A DNA stretch of 64,000 nt from Hyphomonadaceae bacterium UBA7672 (GCA_002483135.1 DLHI01000007.1:631861-695860); one strand, 5' to 3'; counted from the stretch's first letter, positions 8,671 through 18,199 are shown. The notes: generated by a model not told the origin, from the sequence alone. Program-made: numbers and translations.

Positions 8671-10449
8671 ATGGTCTCGCCTCGGCACGCAAGAACATAT
8701 TCACGCATCGGCGCAGGCGTTATTGCGACCACTCTCGTGGCTGCCATGCTGGGCGGATGCACAAGCGCAGGGGCACCGGGCACATCATCGCCAATCGGGC
8801 TTCAAGCCGGCGTGGTTCGTGAGTCTGAATGCTACAAGCTGGATATGGAGCCGCATGGCTGGGCCGCAATTGCAGCAGCGTGCCAGCGCGCGGCCACAAA
8901 TCCCGGCGCGACGACAGGCGATTTTGCCGTCGCCAACTACCACATCGGACGTGCGCGCAACGAGCTCAAGGACTATGCCGAAAGCGCCGCTGCCCTTGAT
9001 CTCGCGCTTGCGATGCCGGGCGTGCACAAGGAATTGCGACGAAGAATCTTGCTCACGACAGGTAAGGCGCGACTAGGTTTGCGTGATTTTCCCGCCGCCA
9101 TCGAAGTCCTGAATGAGGCATTGGTTCTCGGCCCCAACGATCTGGATACGACGATGCAGCTCGGGGATGCGCATCTGGGCATCGGCCGACCTGATCTCGC
9201 GGCGCGTGATTTCGAGAAGGTCGTGGCGATGGCCGCCGCTGATGGCGGTCAGCAGGCGCGTACAGCGGCTATTGCGGAAACGCGGCTCGGCGCCATCGCG
9301 ATCTCGTCGGGAGCAGCTGATGGCCTTGAGCGCGCCGCCCGCCACTACGAAGCTGCGCGCAAATGGGATGCTGAAAATGTGGACGCGTGGCTCGGCGGGG
9401 GTGCAGCAAGCGTGCAACTGGCCGGCATGCGCAACGGCGCGGAGGCTCAGGCATTATACGAGCAGGCTGCCAACTCATACCGCCATGCCATGCGTCTGGC
9501 GCCGGCCGCGGTCGATGCGCAGACCGGCATGGGCGCCGCCTTGTTCGGTCTCGGCAAGCCGGGGGAAGCTATCGGATACTATGCCCGCGCCGTTGAGCTG
9601 GCGCCGACGAGCGCGCCTCGCCGCCTGGATCTGGCTCGGGCCCTTCGCCGGGCGGGGCGCCTTGCAGAGGCCGAGCGTACCTACGATGAGGCCAACAGGC
9701 TGGAGGCCTCGGCGCGAACCCTGTTTGAGACTGCCGATGTGCAGATCGCCCTCGGCGCACGTGATCGCGCGCGTGAGAGCTTGATCGCGGCGCAGAAGCT
9801 CGATCCAGCGTTTTCGGGCGCGTTCCTGGGGCTGGGAAAGCTGCTCTTCAGTGACGGCCCGCAATACTTTCCTGCTGCGCGGGATCAGTTTCATGAGGCT
9901 GAGCGGTTGACGCGCTCGGGCGACAACGCAATGCGGGCCGAGGCGCTCTATTTCCTCAGCCGCATCGAGACCGAGGGTGGCGCGAAAGACGCACGTCTTG
10001 CGATCAGCTACGTCGAAGAAGCGATCTCGTTGGACCCCGGTCCGCCGCAATATCGCGCGCAAGCCTGTCTTGTGCGTATCCGCTTCCTGTCGAAGGATGA
10101 TGTGCGTCGCGCCTCCGGAGCCGGCCCCTGCACGGTATCGGACGATTCAGCAGGCTCACATCTCCTGTCGGGAATGTACCAGCTTCGTGTGGCGCACTTT
10201 GCAGTCGGCGATGATCGCAAGCGCAATTGGGAGAGCGCCTACCTTGCCTTCTCGGCGGGCCGCCAGAAAGTCGAAGCAGCCCCGGAAGTCGAACGGCCCG
10301 CGCTTCGCGAGCGGCTCGCCTTCGGTGAAGGACTGGCGCTGTATTGTGTTGGGTTCGCGGACGTTGGCCGCCAGGCGATCAGCCAGGCCAGCACTGACGT
10401 GCGCGCCTACTTTGACATGTTTCACGTGGCGCGCTGCGAAACCTACTAG
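8671..10449 (+). CDS. TPR-repeat lipoprotein
   Basis: 592 residues. The N-terminus is basic, then hydrophobic, ending in the lipobox MLGGC (Cys 30). The rest is almost wholly helical with successive TPR units from about residue 85 to 470; clear ones contain ANYHIGRARNELKDYAESAAALDLAL and AAVDAQTGMGAALFGLGKPGEAIGYYARAVEL-type helices. TPR domains bind other proteins, so this is probably an envelope scaffold. The next gene starts 20 bases after its stop, pointing to a two-gene operon with a membrane protein. Function unknown. Confidence 0.82.
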   Translation: MVSPRHARTYSRIGAGVIATTLVAAMLGGCTSAGAPGTSSPIGLQAGVVRESECYKLDMEPHGWAAIAAACQRAATNPGATTGDFAVANYHIGRARNELKDYAESAAALDLALAMPGVHKELRRRILLTTGKARLGLRDFPAAIEVLNEALVLGPNDLDTTMQLGDAHLGIGRPDLAARDFEKVVAMAAADGGQQARTAAIAETRLGAIAISSGAADGLERAARHYEAARKWDAENVDAWLGGGAASVQLAGMRNGAEAQALYEQAANSYRHAMRLAPAAVDAQTGMGAALFGLGKPGEAIGYYARAVELAPTSAPRRLDLARALRRAGRLAEAERTYDEANRLEASARTLFETADVQIALGARDRARESLIAAQKLDPAFSGAFLGLGKLLFSDGPQYFPAARDQFHEAERLTRSGDNAMRAEALYFLSRIETEGGAKDARLAISYVEEAISLDPGPPQYRAQACLVRIRFLSKDDVRRASGAGPCTVSDDSAGSHLLSGMYQLRVAHFAVGDDRKRNWESAYLAFSAGRQKVEAAPEVERPALRERLAFGEGLALYCVGFADVGRQAISQASTDVRAYFDMFHVARCETY

Positions 10450-10469
10450 GGGCCATAAGGAGTTCTCCC

Positions 10470-11309
10470 ATGACAGGACGTGCAGGGGCGAGCGAAGGCC
10501 TGATTCGCGCGCTTGAGATCGAGGTTCGGGTTCTGGCCGAGGAGGGGCGACCGCCTAGCTGGGCGACGCATCCTGATGAAGCAAGTCTGTGGATCTACGA
10601 GATCGCACAGCGGATCGCCAAGGACGTACTCGAAGCGACAGTTCAGGTCGAGCGCCACTTCGCGGAGCCGCACTCATTCCTGCAGGTAATGAGTGTCTTT
10701 GCTTCGCCCACGGCCAGGCACGTCGCGGTGATTCAGGAGGACCTTCGCAAGCTTACCGAAGGCCTGCAGCACGACCTTGCCGTCAAGTTCGGCATAGAGA
10801 AGACGCTGCCCTATGTGCGCATCGAGGCGGATCCGCAGTTCGACGTGCGGGCGCGCGAGGGCGCGCTTGCCGTCGTTCACCCGCAAGTCGAGTCTCCTCC
10901 GAGCCAACCTGTCTATGTTGTTCAACCGCAAAGCTCCGAGGAGCCGGACGTGAACCAGAAATCCCAACGCGCACCGTTTGGCATGGCCCTGATATGGATG
11001 GGCGCCCTCCTGGGAGCCGCCGTCATCGGCAACATCTTCCTTTTCGGCCGCACAAATGAGCTGCAGGCCGAAGCGGCTGCTGCGGGCGATTTGCGAGTGC
11101 AAAACACGCGGTTGACGATGGATCTTGCGCTCGCGAAGAATGCCCGCACATTTGAGCAGGCGCAGTGCACGGCATCGATTGCCCAGCATCGTGAAATGAT
11201 CGCCGACCTGGCGCAGAAGTGCAGCCCGAAACAACCTCCGCCCAAGCCGCCGCCAGCGCCGATGCCTTATCCGGAAAGTCCCGATCCGTTCGCGTCACCG
11301 AACAAGTAA
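10470..11309 (+). CDS. Single-pass membrane protein of unknown function
   Basis: 279 residues, with AAGGAG eight bases before ATG. Residues 1-165 are soluble and mostly helical. One transmembrane segment follows at about 172-192 (ALIWMGALLGAAVIGNIFLF). After it comes a helical, Gln/Ala-rich stretch, then a Pro-rich tail. With no signal peptide, the N-terminal domain is probably cytoplasmic and the tail periplasmic. Its coupling to the TPR lipoprotein gene suggests the two proteins act together in the envelope. No family recognised. Confidence 0.75.
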   Translation: MTGRAGASEGLIRALEIEVRVLAEEGRPPSWATHPDEASLWIYEIAQRIAKDVLEATVQVERHFAEPHSFLQVMSVFASPTARHVAVIQEDLRKLTEGLQHDLAVKFGIEKTLPYVRIEADPQFDVRAREGALAVVHPQVESPPSQPVYVVQPQSSEEPDVNQKSQRAPFGMALIWMGALLGAAVIGNIFLFGRTNELQAEAAAAGDLRVQNTRLTMDLALAKNARTFEQAQCTASIAQHREMIADLAQKCSPKQPPPKPPPAPMPYPESPDPFASPNK

Positions 11310-11327
11310 GACAGCCTCCAGAAGCCA

Positions 11328-11357
11328 AAGGCCGCTCCGGTTTCCCGGAGCGGCCTT
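11328..11357. terminator. Hairpin between convergent genes
   Basis: Perfect 13-bp stem (11328-11340 with 11345-11357, AAGGCCGCTCCGG arm) and loop TTTC, between the membrane-protein gene and the convergent TonB receptor. The T tract is weak on both strands, so termination is inferred mainly from position. Confidence 0.65.
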
Positions 11358-11379
11358 CGCAGCGCATATGCTTGTCAGA

Positions 11380-13569
11380 TCAGTTCGAGACCTTGAGCGA
11401 AACGCCCCAGATCTGCGGGTCGTTCACGAAGGCGGTGTTGTTGTTGAAGTCGATGCCGCCCTTGATGTTGTGCTCGTCCGTGATGTTGCGGGCGAAGGCC
11501 GCAACCTCAAGCGAACCGTCCAGCTTGGTCCAGCCGACCTTCAGGCCGCCTTCGAACTGTCCGTCCGTCTGGAACTCCACCGACTCATAGAGGAAGAGGT
11601 TCGTGTCACCCTGATAGGCCCAGTCGGTGAACACGAAGAACTCGCTGTCGTCCGAGACGGGGGCGGACCAGCGCGCCGTGAGGTTGGCGATGGTTTCCGG
11701 TGCGTTGGGGAAGGGGTTGCCGTCAACCAGGGCGCGTGTCTGGCCGAGGATCACGACCGTCGGATCGGTGACCGTGCACTGGGCGCAGATACCGACCGCA
11801 AGATTTGCGTCATCGATCTCGCTGTCGACATAGGAGAAGCCGCCCGTGAAGACGAGATTGTCCGTCGGCGCCCATTCGGCGTCGACTTCAAAGCCCCAGG
11901 CCTTGCCCGCGTCGGCGTTGATCAGCTGCACGAGGTTGCCGCCGCCGCCGACAGCCGTCAGCTGGATGTCGGAGACTTCGTACGTGTAGGCCGCAGCGTT
12001 GAGGCGCAGCGTGTCGTCGAGCAGCGTCGACTTGAAGCCCGCCTCGTAGGAGAGGACGGTTTCGGAATCGGCGACTGACGGCGGGTTGAAGAACGCGATG
12101 TCGCGGCCCTGGATCGAGGGACCACGGAAGCCGTCGGCGATGCGGCCGAAGACAGAGACGTCCGGCGTGATGTCGTACATCGCGCTGACGTCCCAGCTGA
12201 CATGGTCATCCGTGACGGTGCGGTTGTTCGCCGGCGCGGCGGCGACCGTCAGGTCCTTCTCGTCTTCCGTGTACCGCAGGCCGCCGGTAACGGAGAATGC
12301 TTCGGTGATGTCGTAAGTCGCCTGGCCGAACACGGCCCACGACTGGTTGGCGTGGACGAGAGTTGCTGGCGGCGGGAAGCCCGACGGGCCGACCGTGGTG
12401 ACCGTGAACTCGGAGTCGAAGTAGTAAGCGCCGACCTGCCAGGAGAGCGGACCGGCAACGTCGCTGGCCAGGCGGAATTCCTGCGTGGTCTGCGTGAGGT
12501 CGTCGATCGAGTCCTGCGTGTCCGAATCGAACGGGATGATGCCCGGGCCGACGCCGGCAACGCCACCATCGATGTCCCCGCGGCTGAAGCCATCGGCTGT
12601 CTCGTAAGCCGTAATCGAGGTGAATTGCAGGTCGCCGAAATCGTAGCCGACATTCGCCGATGCGCCCCAGCCCGTATAGGCCTGATTGTTGCCGCCGCCC
12701 TGATTGTAGCGGACGCGGTCGCGCGTGTAGTTGCTGTTGAGGCCATCGGTTCCCGGTGTGATCACGTTGGCGCGGAAGATCGCTGCGGTGCCGTCGAGAT
12801 CTCGCGCGTGCAGGTTCACCAGTACGTCGAGCTTGTCGTCCGGATTGTAGGCGAGCTGCAGGCGGCCGGCATACTCGTCATAGCCGCCGATCTCGGTGTT
12901 GTTGAAGGTGTTGGTGATCCAGTCGTCGCGATGCTGCCAGAGCACCGAGGCGCGGGCGGACATGCCCGGGCCGATCGAGGCGCCGACAGCAGCGTCGAGC
13001 GTCGACGTACCGTAGGAGCCGTAGGAGGCTGCCGCGCGTGCGTCGAATTCCTCGGTCGGCTTGGCGGAGGTGAAGCGTACGATGCCGGCCGTGGTGTTGC
13101 GCCCGAAGAGCGTGCCCTGCGGGCCGCGATAGACTTCGACCTGCTCGACATCGAAAATCGGGAAGGATTTGAGGACGACGTTTTCCATCACCACATCATC
13201 CATGATGATGGAGACGGGCTGGGAAGCTGCGAGGTCGAAGTCGGTATTGCCAAGGCCGCGGATGTAGAAGCGCGGCGCAACACGCCCGTTCGAGCTTTCC
13301 GCGTAGAGGGCAGGCACGCGCGTGGCCAGCGCCAGCACGTCTTCGCCCGACGAGAAGATGGCGCCGATCGCGTCTTCCGAAAGTGTCGCTGCGGAAACCG
13401 GCACGTCCTGCAGGTTTTCCTCGCGCTGGGTGGCGGTGATGATCACCACATCCAGCCTGTCATCAGTTTCCTGCGCGAAGGACGGCGCGGACATCAGCGC
13501 AACAGCCGATGCGGCAGACATCAATCCAAGCACGGCACGGCGGACGAACCGCCCTTTACCCGACACCAT
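11380..13569 (-). CDS. TonB-dependent outer-membrane receptor
   Basis: 729 residues from the ATG at 13569, which has AAAAGG eight bases upstream; a GTG nine bases earlier is possible. Signal peptide ends near APSFAQ. The plug domain follows, with DVVIITATQREENLQDVPVS at its start and VEVYRGPQGTLFGRNTTAG at about residues 120-140; the beta-barrel ends in LKVSN. The protein resembles receptors often annotated as siderophore or oligosaccharide receptors in sphingomonads and Caulobacterales. Ligand unknown. It stands alone, with no TonB or ABC gene next to it. Confidence 0.92.
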   Translation of the reverse strand: MVSGKGRFVRRAVLGLMSAASAVALMSAPSFAQETDDRLDVVIITATQREENLQDVPVSAATLSEDAIGAIFSSGEDVLALATRVPALYAESSNGRVAPRFYIRGLGNTDFDLAASQPVSIIMDDVVMENVVLKSFPIFDVEQVEVYRGPQGTLFGRNTTAGIVRFTSAKPTEEFDARAAASYGSYGTSTLDAAVGASIGPGMSARASVLWQHRDDWITNTFNNTEIGGYDEYAGRLQLAYNPDDKLDVLVNLHARDLDGTAAIFRANVITPGTDGLNSNYTRDRVRYNQGGGNNQAYTGWGASANVGYDFGDLQFTSITAYETADGFSRGDIDGGVAGVGPGIIPFDSDTQDSIDDLTQTTQEFRLASDVAGPLSWQVGAYYFDSEFTVTTVGPSGFPPPATLVHANQSWAVFGQATYDITEAFSVTGGLRYTEDEKDLTVAAAPANNRTVTDDHVSWDVSAMYDITPDVSVFGRIADGFRGPSIQGRDIAFFNPPSVADSETVLSYEAGFKSTLLDDTLRLNAAAYTYEVSDIQLTAVGGGGNLVQLINADAGKAWGFEVDAEWAPTDNLVFTGGFSYVDSEIDDANLAVGICAQCTVTDPTVVILGQTRALVDGNPFPNAPETIANLTARWSAPVSDDSEFFVFTDWAYQGDTNLFLYESVEFQTDGQFEGGLKVGWTKLDGSLEVAAFARNITDEHNIKGGIDFNNNTAFVNDPQIWGVSLKVSN

Positions 13570-13792
13570 GATCGTCACCTTTTGTCATGTGGAAGTCTGA
13601 TGAAGCCTTGCCCAGACGCGCATCACTTGTCTTGTCGGCTGGCGTGCTTTCCGGGGGGCAATGCTCACGTTGTCGGCGAACGATGCAGGCGCGACACGAT
13701 ATCGGCGGGCGGATGGTCGAGGCTTTCGCGTCATGCGCGAAAAGCACGGCGCTGGTCGCGCAAGGCGCTTGTTGGTCGCCGGTCTTGTCCGG

Positions 13793-14011
13793 TCAGGCGA
13801 TGATGTCGGGCGTCATGTGTGAGGACAGCCAGGCGATCTTGTCCTTCACGCGCAGCTTCTCGCGCTTGAGACCCATGATCTGGATGTCGTTGGAGCCGGA
13901 AGCCTCAAGCTGCTCGATCGTGGTGTCGAGTTCGCGGTGGCGCAGCCGCAGCTCCTCCAGCCGGTGCAGCATCGCGTCGATATCGGTCGTGTCGAAACTG
14001 CTGTCGCTCAA
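13793..14011 (-). CDS. YdcH family (DUF465) small helical protein
   Basis: The recognisable domain is the last 58 residues, beginning MLHRLEELRLRHRELDTTIEQ and including MGLKREKLRVKDKI, the heptad pattern of DUF465. A TTG start at 14011, with GGAAG seven bases upstream, gives 72 residues, the usual family length. An ATG at 13972 would give 59. The role of the family is not established. A divergent paralogue lies about 450 bases away. Confidence 0.75.
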   Translation of the reverse strand: MSDSSFDTTDIDAMLHRLEELRLRHRELDTTIEQLEASGSNDIQIMGLKREKLRVKDKIAWLSSHMTPDIIA

Positions 14012-14464
14012 TGCGTTGCTTCCAGACCCTGCTGGCGCCGTGCGTCCCGTGACCCGGATCGAGATCGCGGAATCCGGAAACGATTCAGGGCGCTGAAACA
14101 AAAAGGTCGTGCACCGGACGTTCGGTCCGCATGCCCTCCCACCGGCGGGCGGCATACCAAATCCGGGGCTCGGGTGGAAGCGGCAGCGGGGCGCCAGGGA
14201 CGGCCCGCCCGCCCATGCTGCAGTGCAGAAAGCGGCAATGTTGCTCTTTTTTCAGGCGGTGCAGCTTTTTCGGGTTTTCAAGCCGTGACGCAAATAATTC
14301 TTCGTGGTTCACTTCCTTTGCGGCTGTTCAGCGAGCCGCATCGGTCTCCTCGAAATCTCCAGCGAGGCCGTAGCGGACGCAGCACCGTCCGCGCGGTTGG
14401 GTTCGCGTTGGTCACCACCGTTTTCCGGGTCGGCGACCTCGCAACTGAAAGGAGAGACCCCTCG
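14012..14464. other. Divergent intergenic region between two YdcH-type genes
   Basis: 453 bases with no convincing gene. It must hold the promoters of both small genes. I see one short palindrome, CGGAC (14115-14119) and GTCCG (14125-14129), and no clear RNA gene. Confidence 0.4.
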
Positions 14465-14632
14465 ATGAGCTTGGAATCACGCATCAAGGAACTCAGTGAG
14501 CGTCACAAGCGTCTGGATGCGGCAATCGCCGCCGAACTCAAGCATCCTGCCGGCGATGACGTGCGTATCCACGAGCTCAAACGAAAGAAACTCCGACTGA
14601 AGGACGAGATCGCGTCCCTTCGAACGAACTGA
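14465..14632 (+). CDS. YdcH family (DUF465) small helical protein
   Basis: 55 residues: MSLESRIKELSERHKRLDAAIA, then a loop, then IHELKRKKLRLKDEIASL, the two-helix DUF465 pattern. The ATG at 14465 has AAAGGAG upstream; a longer in-frame reading from 13937 is not supported. It is similar to the product encoded divergently at 13793-14011 (shared KxKLRxKD motif), so the pair is probably an old duplication. Function unknown. Confidence 0.85.
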   Translation: MSLESRIKELSERHKRLDAAIAAELKHPAGDDVRIHELKRKKLRLKDEIASLRTN

Positions 14633-14726
14633 AGGCCCCCTCAACTCAGGTTCTGATTGACCTACGGCGCAATGCCGCGAATCCTGTCGCCAAGGGGCGT
14701 TACAGGACGGATGAGGGTCAGACCTG

Positions 14727-15125
14727 ATGCGAGGCCTCTGGGACAACGAGAAACCCCTGACTCCTGCGCTGTTGCGCTCGGCGCTTGCGCTGGTTGGCGG
14801 CTTCCTCGGTTTGGCGTCGGTGGTGATGCTAGTCATTTCGGTGGCCAGCGTTGCGGACGAGAAATACGCCGCCGGTGCGATGCAGCTTGCCGCCGGCATA
14901 GCCCTGCCATTCGGCATCTGGCTCGGCCTGCGGATGCTGGCGGACATGCTGATCACCATGCACCGCACGCATGACAGGATGGCCGCAATCGAGGAGGCGC
15001 TGGGTGGCAAACCCGTCTCGGCTCCCGCGCCAGGTCCGGTATTCCAGACAAACGGTCCCGGCGCCGACCGTCCGGCGACAGGCAGGGCTGGCGATGACGG
15101 CCCGGCCTATCCTGCCGAGGAATAG
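14727..15125 (+). CDS. Small membrane protein, two transmembrane segments
   Basis: 132 residues. Two hydrophobic segments at about residues 17-42 (ALALVGGFLGLASVVMLVIS) and 50-72 (AAGAMQLAAGIALPFGIWLGL), then a soluble Pro/Ala-rich tail, probably cytoplasmic. The last 19 bases overlap the end of the convergent chromate transporter gene. No family recognised. Confidence 0.65.
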   Translation: MRGLWDNEKPLTPALLRSALALVGGFLGLASVVMLVISVASVADEKYAAGAMQLAAGIALPFGIWLGLRMLADMLITMHRTHDRMAAIEEALGGKPVSAPAPGPVFQTNGPGADRPATGRAGDDGPAYPAEE

Positions 15126-16324
15126 GCGCCAGCGAGCGCGACACCCGCAACCACCAGCCAGACCGGTGTGCGAAGCAGCAGGGCGGCAAGTCCTGCCAGC
15201 GCGATCGCGGCATCCGCCGGGGCCGGCACCGCCGATGAAATCACCGGTCGCCACAGCGCCGCCGCCAGCACGCCGACAACCGCCGCGCCCGATCCTGCCG
15301 CCATCCCTGCCATCCAGCTGCGCTGCGCAAGGCCGCTCCAGAATGGCATCACGCCGGCAACCAGCAGGAAGCCAGGGGCGAAGATCGAAATGAGCGCCGT
15401 TACGCTTGCTAAGAGTGGGTCGAGCCCCGTGTTCGATGCGGCGCCAAGATAGGCCGCAAAGGAGGTAAGCGGCCCCGGCAATGCCTGCGCGGCGCCGTAG
15501 CCCGCAAGGAAGGGCTCCGCGGTGATCCAGCCACGCGCGACGGTTTCAGCCTCAAGCAGCGGCAGGATTACGTGGCCGCCCCCGAACACGAGCGCGCCCG
15601 TGCGATAGAAGGCGTCGGCCAGTTGCAACTCTGTCGATGACGAGAGGGCGGCAAGCGCCGGCAGGCCGAACAGAAGCACGAGAAATGCGGCAAGGCAGGC
15701 CAGTCCGGCGGCTTTCGACAGCGGTGCGGGTCCAAGGTCTCCGGCGGGTGCGGCATTGCGCAGCCACGCGATGCCCGCGAGCCCGCCTGCAAGGATGAGG
15801 GCGGGTGCAAGCCAGGGCAGGTCGAGCGAGATCAGCGCCGCGGCGACCGCCAGAGCGATTCCGGCGGTCAGCAGCCGGTTGCACAGCCGCTGCGCCATCC
15901 CGATCACGGCATGGGCGACGACCGGCACGGCGACCAGCACCAGCCCGTGAAACAGGGGCGTCCGGATATAATCAGGTATGAGCGCCAGCCCCCACGCCGC
16001 GGCGAACATCAGCAGGGCCGAGGGCAGGGTGAAGCCGACAAACGCTGCGAGTGCGCCGCCAATGCCACCCTCCCGCAGGCCTATGGCAAAGCCGACCTGA
16101 CTCGATGCCGGCCCCGGCAGGATCTGGCAAAGGCCAACGAGGGCGGCATAGCTGCGCTCATCCAGCCATTGGCGGCGCAGGACGAAGGCTTCGCGGAAAT
16201 ACCCAAGGTGCGCGATTGGTCCGCCAAAGGACGTTAGGCCAAGGCGCAGGAAGACGAGAAAGATCAACCCGGCAGGGCGCCGCTCCGGAGCGCCGTCGAC
16301 ATTGCGATCTGGCGTCCCGGTCAT
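15107..16324 (-). CDS. chrA: Chromate efflux transporter, ChrA family (CHR, two-domain form)
   Basis: 405 residues, the length of the long, internally duplicated CHR proteins. The N-half shows FLRLGLTSFGGPIAHLGYFR and GLCQILPGPASSQVGFAIG; the C-half repeats this pattern with GALVFGGGHVILPLLEAE and GYGAAQALPGPLTSFAAYLG. These FGGP and PGP motifs are the family signature. Members export chromate across the inner membrane, though many with this label are untested. Start: AGGG six bases before ATG. No chromate reductase or chrB regulator is adjacent. Confidence 0.93.
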   Translation of the reverse strand: MTGTPDRNVDGAPERRPAGLIFLVFLRLGLTSFGGPIAHLGYFREAFVLRRQWLDERSYAALVGLCQILPGPASSQVGFAIGLREGGIGGALAAFVGFTLPSALLMFAAAWGLALIPDYIRTPLFHGLVLVAVPVVAHAVIGMAQRLCNRLLTAGIALAVAAALISLDLPWLAPALILAGGLAGIAWLRNAAPAGDLGPAPLSKAAGLACLAAFLVLLFGLPALAALSSSTELQLADAFYRTGALVFGGGHVILPLLEAETVARGWITAEPFLAGYGAAQALPGPLTSFAAYLGAASNTGLDPLLASVTALISIFAPGFLLVAGVMPFWSGLAQRSWMAGMAAGSGAAVVGVLAAALWRPVISSAVPAPADAAIALAGLAALLLRTPVWLVVAGVALAGAYSSAG

Positions 16325-16356
16325 CGCATCCCTGCCTGGGAGGTCTTCTCCGGCCG

Positions 16357-17058
16357 CTACTCGTCGGTCTTCTTGCCGAAGTTGGCGAACAGCTGCTCGG
16401 CCGTGATATTCTCGCGCTTGGGCTCGTCGCCGTCGGCGCCCCCGTCTTCGGATGGCGCGGCCGGGGCAGGCGTCACCACCTTGCGCAGCGTCGGGCCAGA
16501 CAGGCGCGCTTCCTTCTCATCGCGCGCCTGAGACTTCTTGGCGGCTGCTTTCGAGACGAGCGCGTCGAGTTCGATCTGCGTGCACAGGCCCAGCGTCACC
16601 GGATCGACCGGCTTCAGGTTGGTCGCGTTCCAGTGCTGGCGCGAGCGCACGGATTCAATGGTCGATTTCGTGGTGCCGATCAGTTTCGAGATCTGCACGT
16701 CGGTGATCTCGGGGTGGTGTTTCAGGAACCAGGCGATGGCGTCCGGGCGATCCTTGCGGCGCGACACCGGCGTGAAGCGTGCGCCCTTCTTCTTCGGCTG
16801 CGGCACTTCGTTGTACTTCGGCGCCGGCTGCGTCAGGCGATAGGCCTTGTCGTCCTCGCCCTTCTGGATCTCTTCGCGCGTCAGTTCACCCGAGGCGACC
16901 GGATCGGCGCCGCGCATGTTCTCGGCCACTTCGCCATCAGCGATGCCCTTCACCTCAAGCGGGTGCAACTCGCAGAAGTCCGCGATCTGTTCGAAGGTCA
17001 GCGTGGTGTTGTCGATCAGCCAGACGGCTGTCGCTTTGGGCATGAGAATCTTGGCCAT
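16357..17058 (-). CDS. trcR: TrcR-type cell-cycle transcriptional regulator (DUF1013)
   Basis: 233 residues beginning MAKILMPKATAVWLIDNTTLTF, the hallmark start of DUF1013. Residues about 20-70 (FEQIADFCELHPLEVKGIADGE) and 105-150 (EITDVQISKLIGTTKSTIESVRSR) look like helix-turn-helix units. The protein is conserved in alphaproteobacteria and named for cell-cycle transcription control in Caulobacter. The C-terminal 50 residues are acidic and Pro/Ala-rich, likely disordered. GAGG six bases before ATG supports the start. Confidence 0.9.
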   Translation of the reverse strand: MAKILMPKATAVWLIDNTTLTFEQIADFCELHPLEVKGIADGEVAENMRGADPVASGELTREEIQKGEDDKAYRLTQPAPKYNEVPQPKKKGARFTPVSRRKDRPDAIAWFLKHHPEITDVQISKLIGTTKSTIESVRSRQHWNATNLKPVDPVTLGLCTQIELDALVSKAAAKKSQARDEKEARLSGPTLRKVVTPAPAAPSEDGGADGDEPKRENITAEQLFANFGKKTDE

Positions 17059-17084
17059 GGAGCGCCTCGTTAGTCCTGAAACGG

Positions 17085-17110
17085 AAAAACCCGGCGCTGG
17101 GGCCGGGTTT
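17085..17110 (-). terminator. Rho-independent terminator of the quinone oxidoreductase gene
   Basis: Arms AAACCCGGC (17087-17095) and GCCGGGTTT (17102-17110) with a 6-base loop, followed on the minus strand by further Ts. It lies about 108 bases after the stop at 17219 and just upstream of trcR, whose promoter must therefore overlap it or sit within about 25 bases of its start. Confidence 0.75.
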
Positions 17111-17218
17111 CTCGGAATTGTCGAGAAGGGAAGTTAGTCCTAGCGCCGCTGATATAGTTCAGGTTTTTGCGCTTGTGAACCTCGAAAGGCGCAATGGGCC
17201 CCACAAAGAATCAGGGCT

Positions 17219-18199
17219 TTAGGGCGCGATTTGCAGAATTATTTTGCCGGAGTGGTCTGCGGCTTCCATTTTTGCGTGCGCCGCGTCGGCTTCCGCTAGG
17301 GTAAACACGCCGCTGACCTCGGGCTTGAACTTGCCTGCAGCGATCCACGGCCAGACGTGTTTCACGGCTTCGGCCGCCAGCATGCCCTTGTGAGCGTCGG
17401 TCCTGATCCGCAGCGTGGAGCCCGATACCGAGATGCGCTTGAGCATCAGGCGCGTGAAGTCGCCCTCGATGCGCGAGCCCTGCAGAAAGGCGATGTAGGT
17501 GAGCCGGCCAAGATCCTTCAGGATGGTCAGGTTCTTCTCGAAATAGGGCTTGCCGACCATGTCGAGCACAACATCTACGCCGCCTGCGTCGCGCAGCACT
17601 GTCTCGAAATCTTCCGTGCGATAGTTGATCGCCCTCTTGGCGCCGAGGCTTTCGCACAACCTGCACTTCTCGTCAGTGCCCGCGGTTGCATAGACCGTTG
17701 CGCCCCAGTTGCTGGCAAGCTGGATTGCTGTCGTGCCGATGCCGCTTGCCCCGCCATGAACCAGGAAGGCTTCGCCCGGCTGCAACTTGCTCATGTGGAA
17801 GACGTTGTTCCACACGGTCAGCACGGTCTCCGGTAGGCCAGCGGCTTCGACGAAAGTCAGCGGAGCGGGCAGAGGCATGGCCGATCCCTCATGCGCCAGC
17901 GCGTATTCGGCATAGCCGCCGCCAGGAACGAGCGCGCAGACCTTCTCGCCGCCCTTCCACCGCGTCACGCCATCGCCGACGGCCTCGATCACGCCCGCGA
18001 CTTCCAGGCCCAGCGTTTCGGGCGCGCCCGGAGGCGGCGGATATTTGCCCGCGCGCTGGATCAGGTCGGGGCGGTTTACGCCTGCTGCGTGCACGCGAAT
18101 GAGCACCTGGCCCGGTCCGGGCGAAGGTTTTTCGATCTCGTGCAGGACAAGCGGCTGTCCCACGACGGACTTCACGGCCTTCATCATCGGTTTGGACAT
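17219..18199 (-). CDS. NAD(P)H:quinone oxidoreductase, zinc-free MDR (PIG3/zeta-crystallin type)
   Basis: 326 residues. N-terminal GroES-like domain (about 1-120) with the RVHAAGVNRPDLIQRAGKYPPP signature of PIG3-type reductases, then a Rossmann domain with FLVHGGASGIGTTAIQLA (about 145-162) binding NADPH. The Cys and Glu zinc ligands of alcohol dehydrogenases are not seen. These enzymes reduce quinones or enoyl substrates in the cytosol. It is monocistronic, with a terminator downstream. Confidence 0.9.
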   Translation of the reverse strand: MSKPMMKAVKSVVGQPLVLHEIEKPSPGPGQVLIRVHAAGVNRPDLIQRAGKYPPPPGAPETLGLEVAGVIEAVGDGVTRWKGGEKVCALVPGGGYAEYALAHEGSAMPLPAPLTFVEAAGLPETVLTVWNNVFHMSKLQPGEAFLVHGGASGIGTTAIQLASNWGATVYATAGTDEKCRLCESLGAKRAINYRTEDFETVLRDAGGVDVVLDMVGKPYFEKNLTILKDLGRLTYIAFLQGSRIEGDFTRLMLKRISVSGSTLRIRTDAHKGMLAAEAVKHVWPWIAAGKFKPEVSGVFTLAEADAAHAKMEAADHSGKIILQIAP

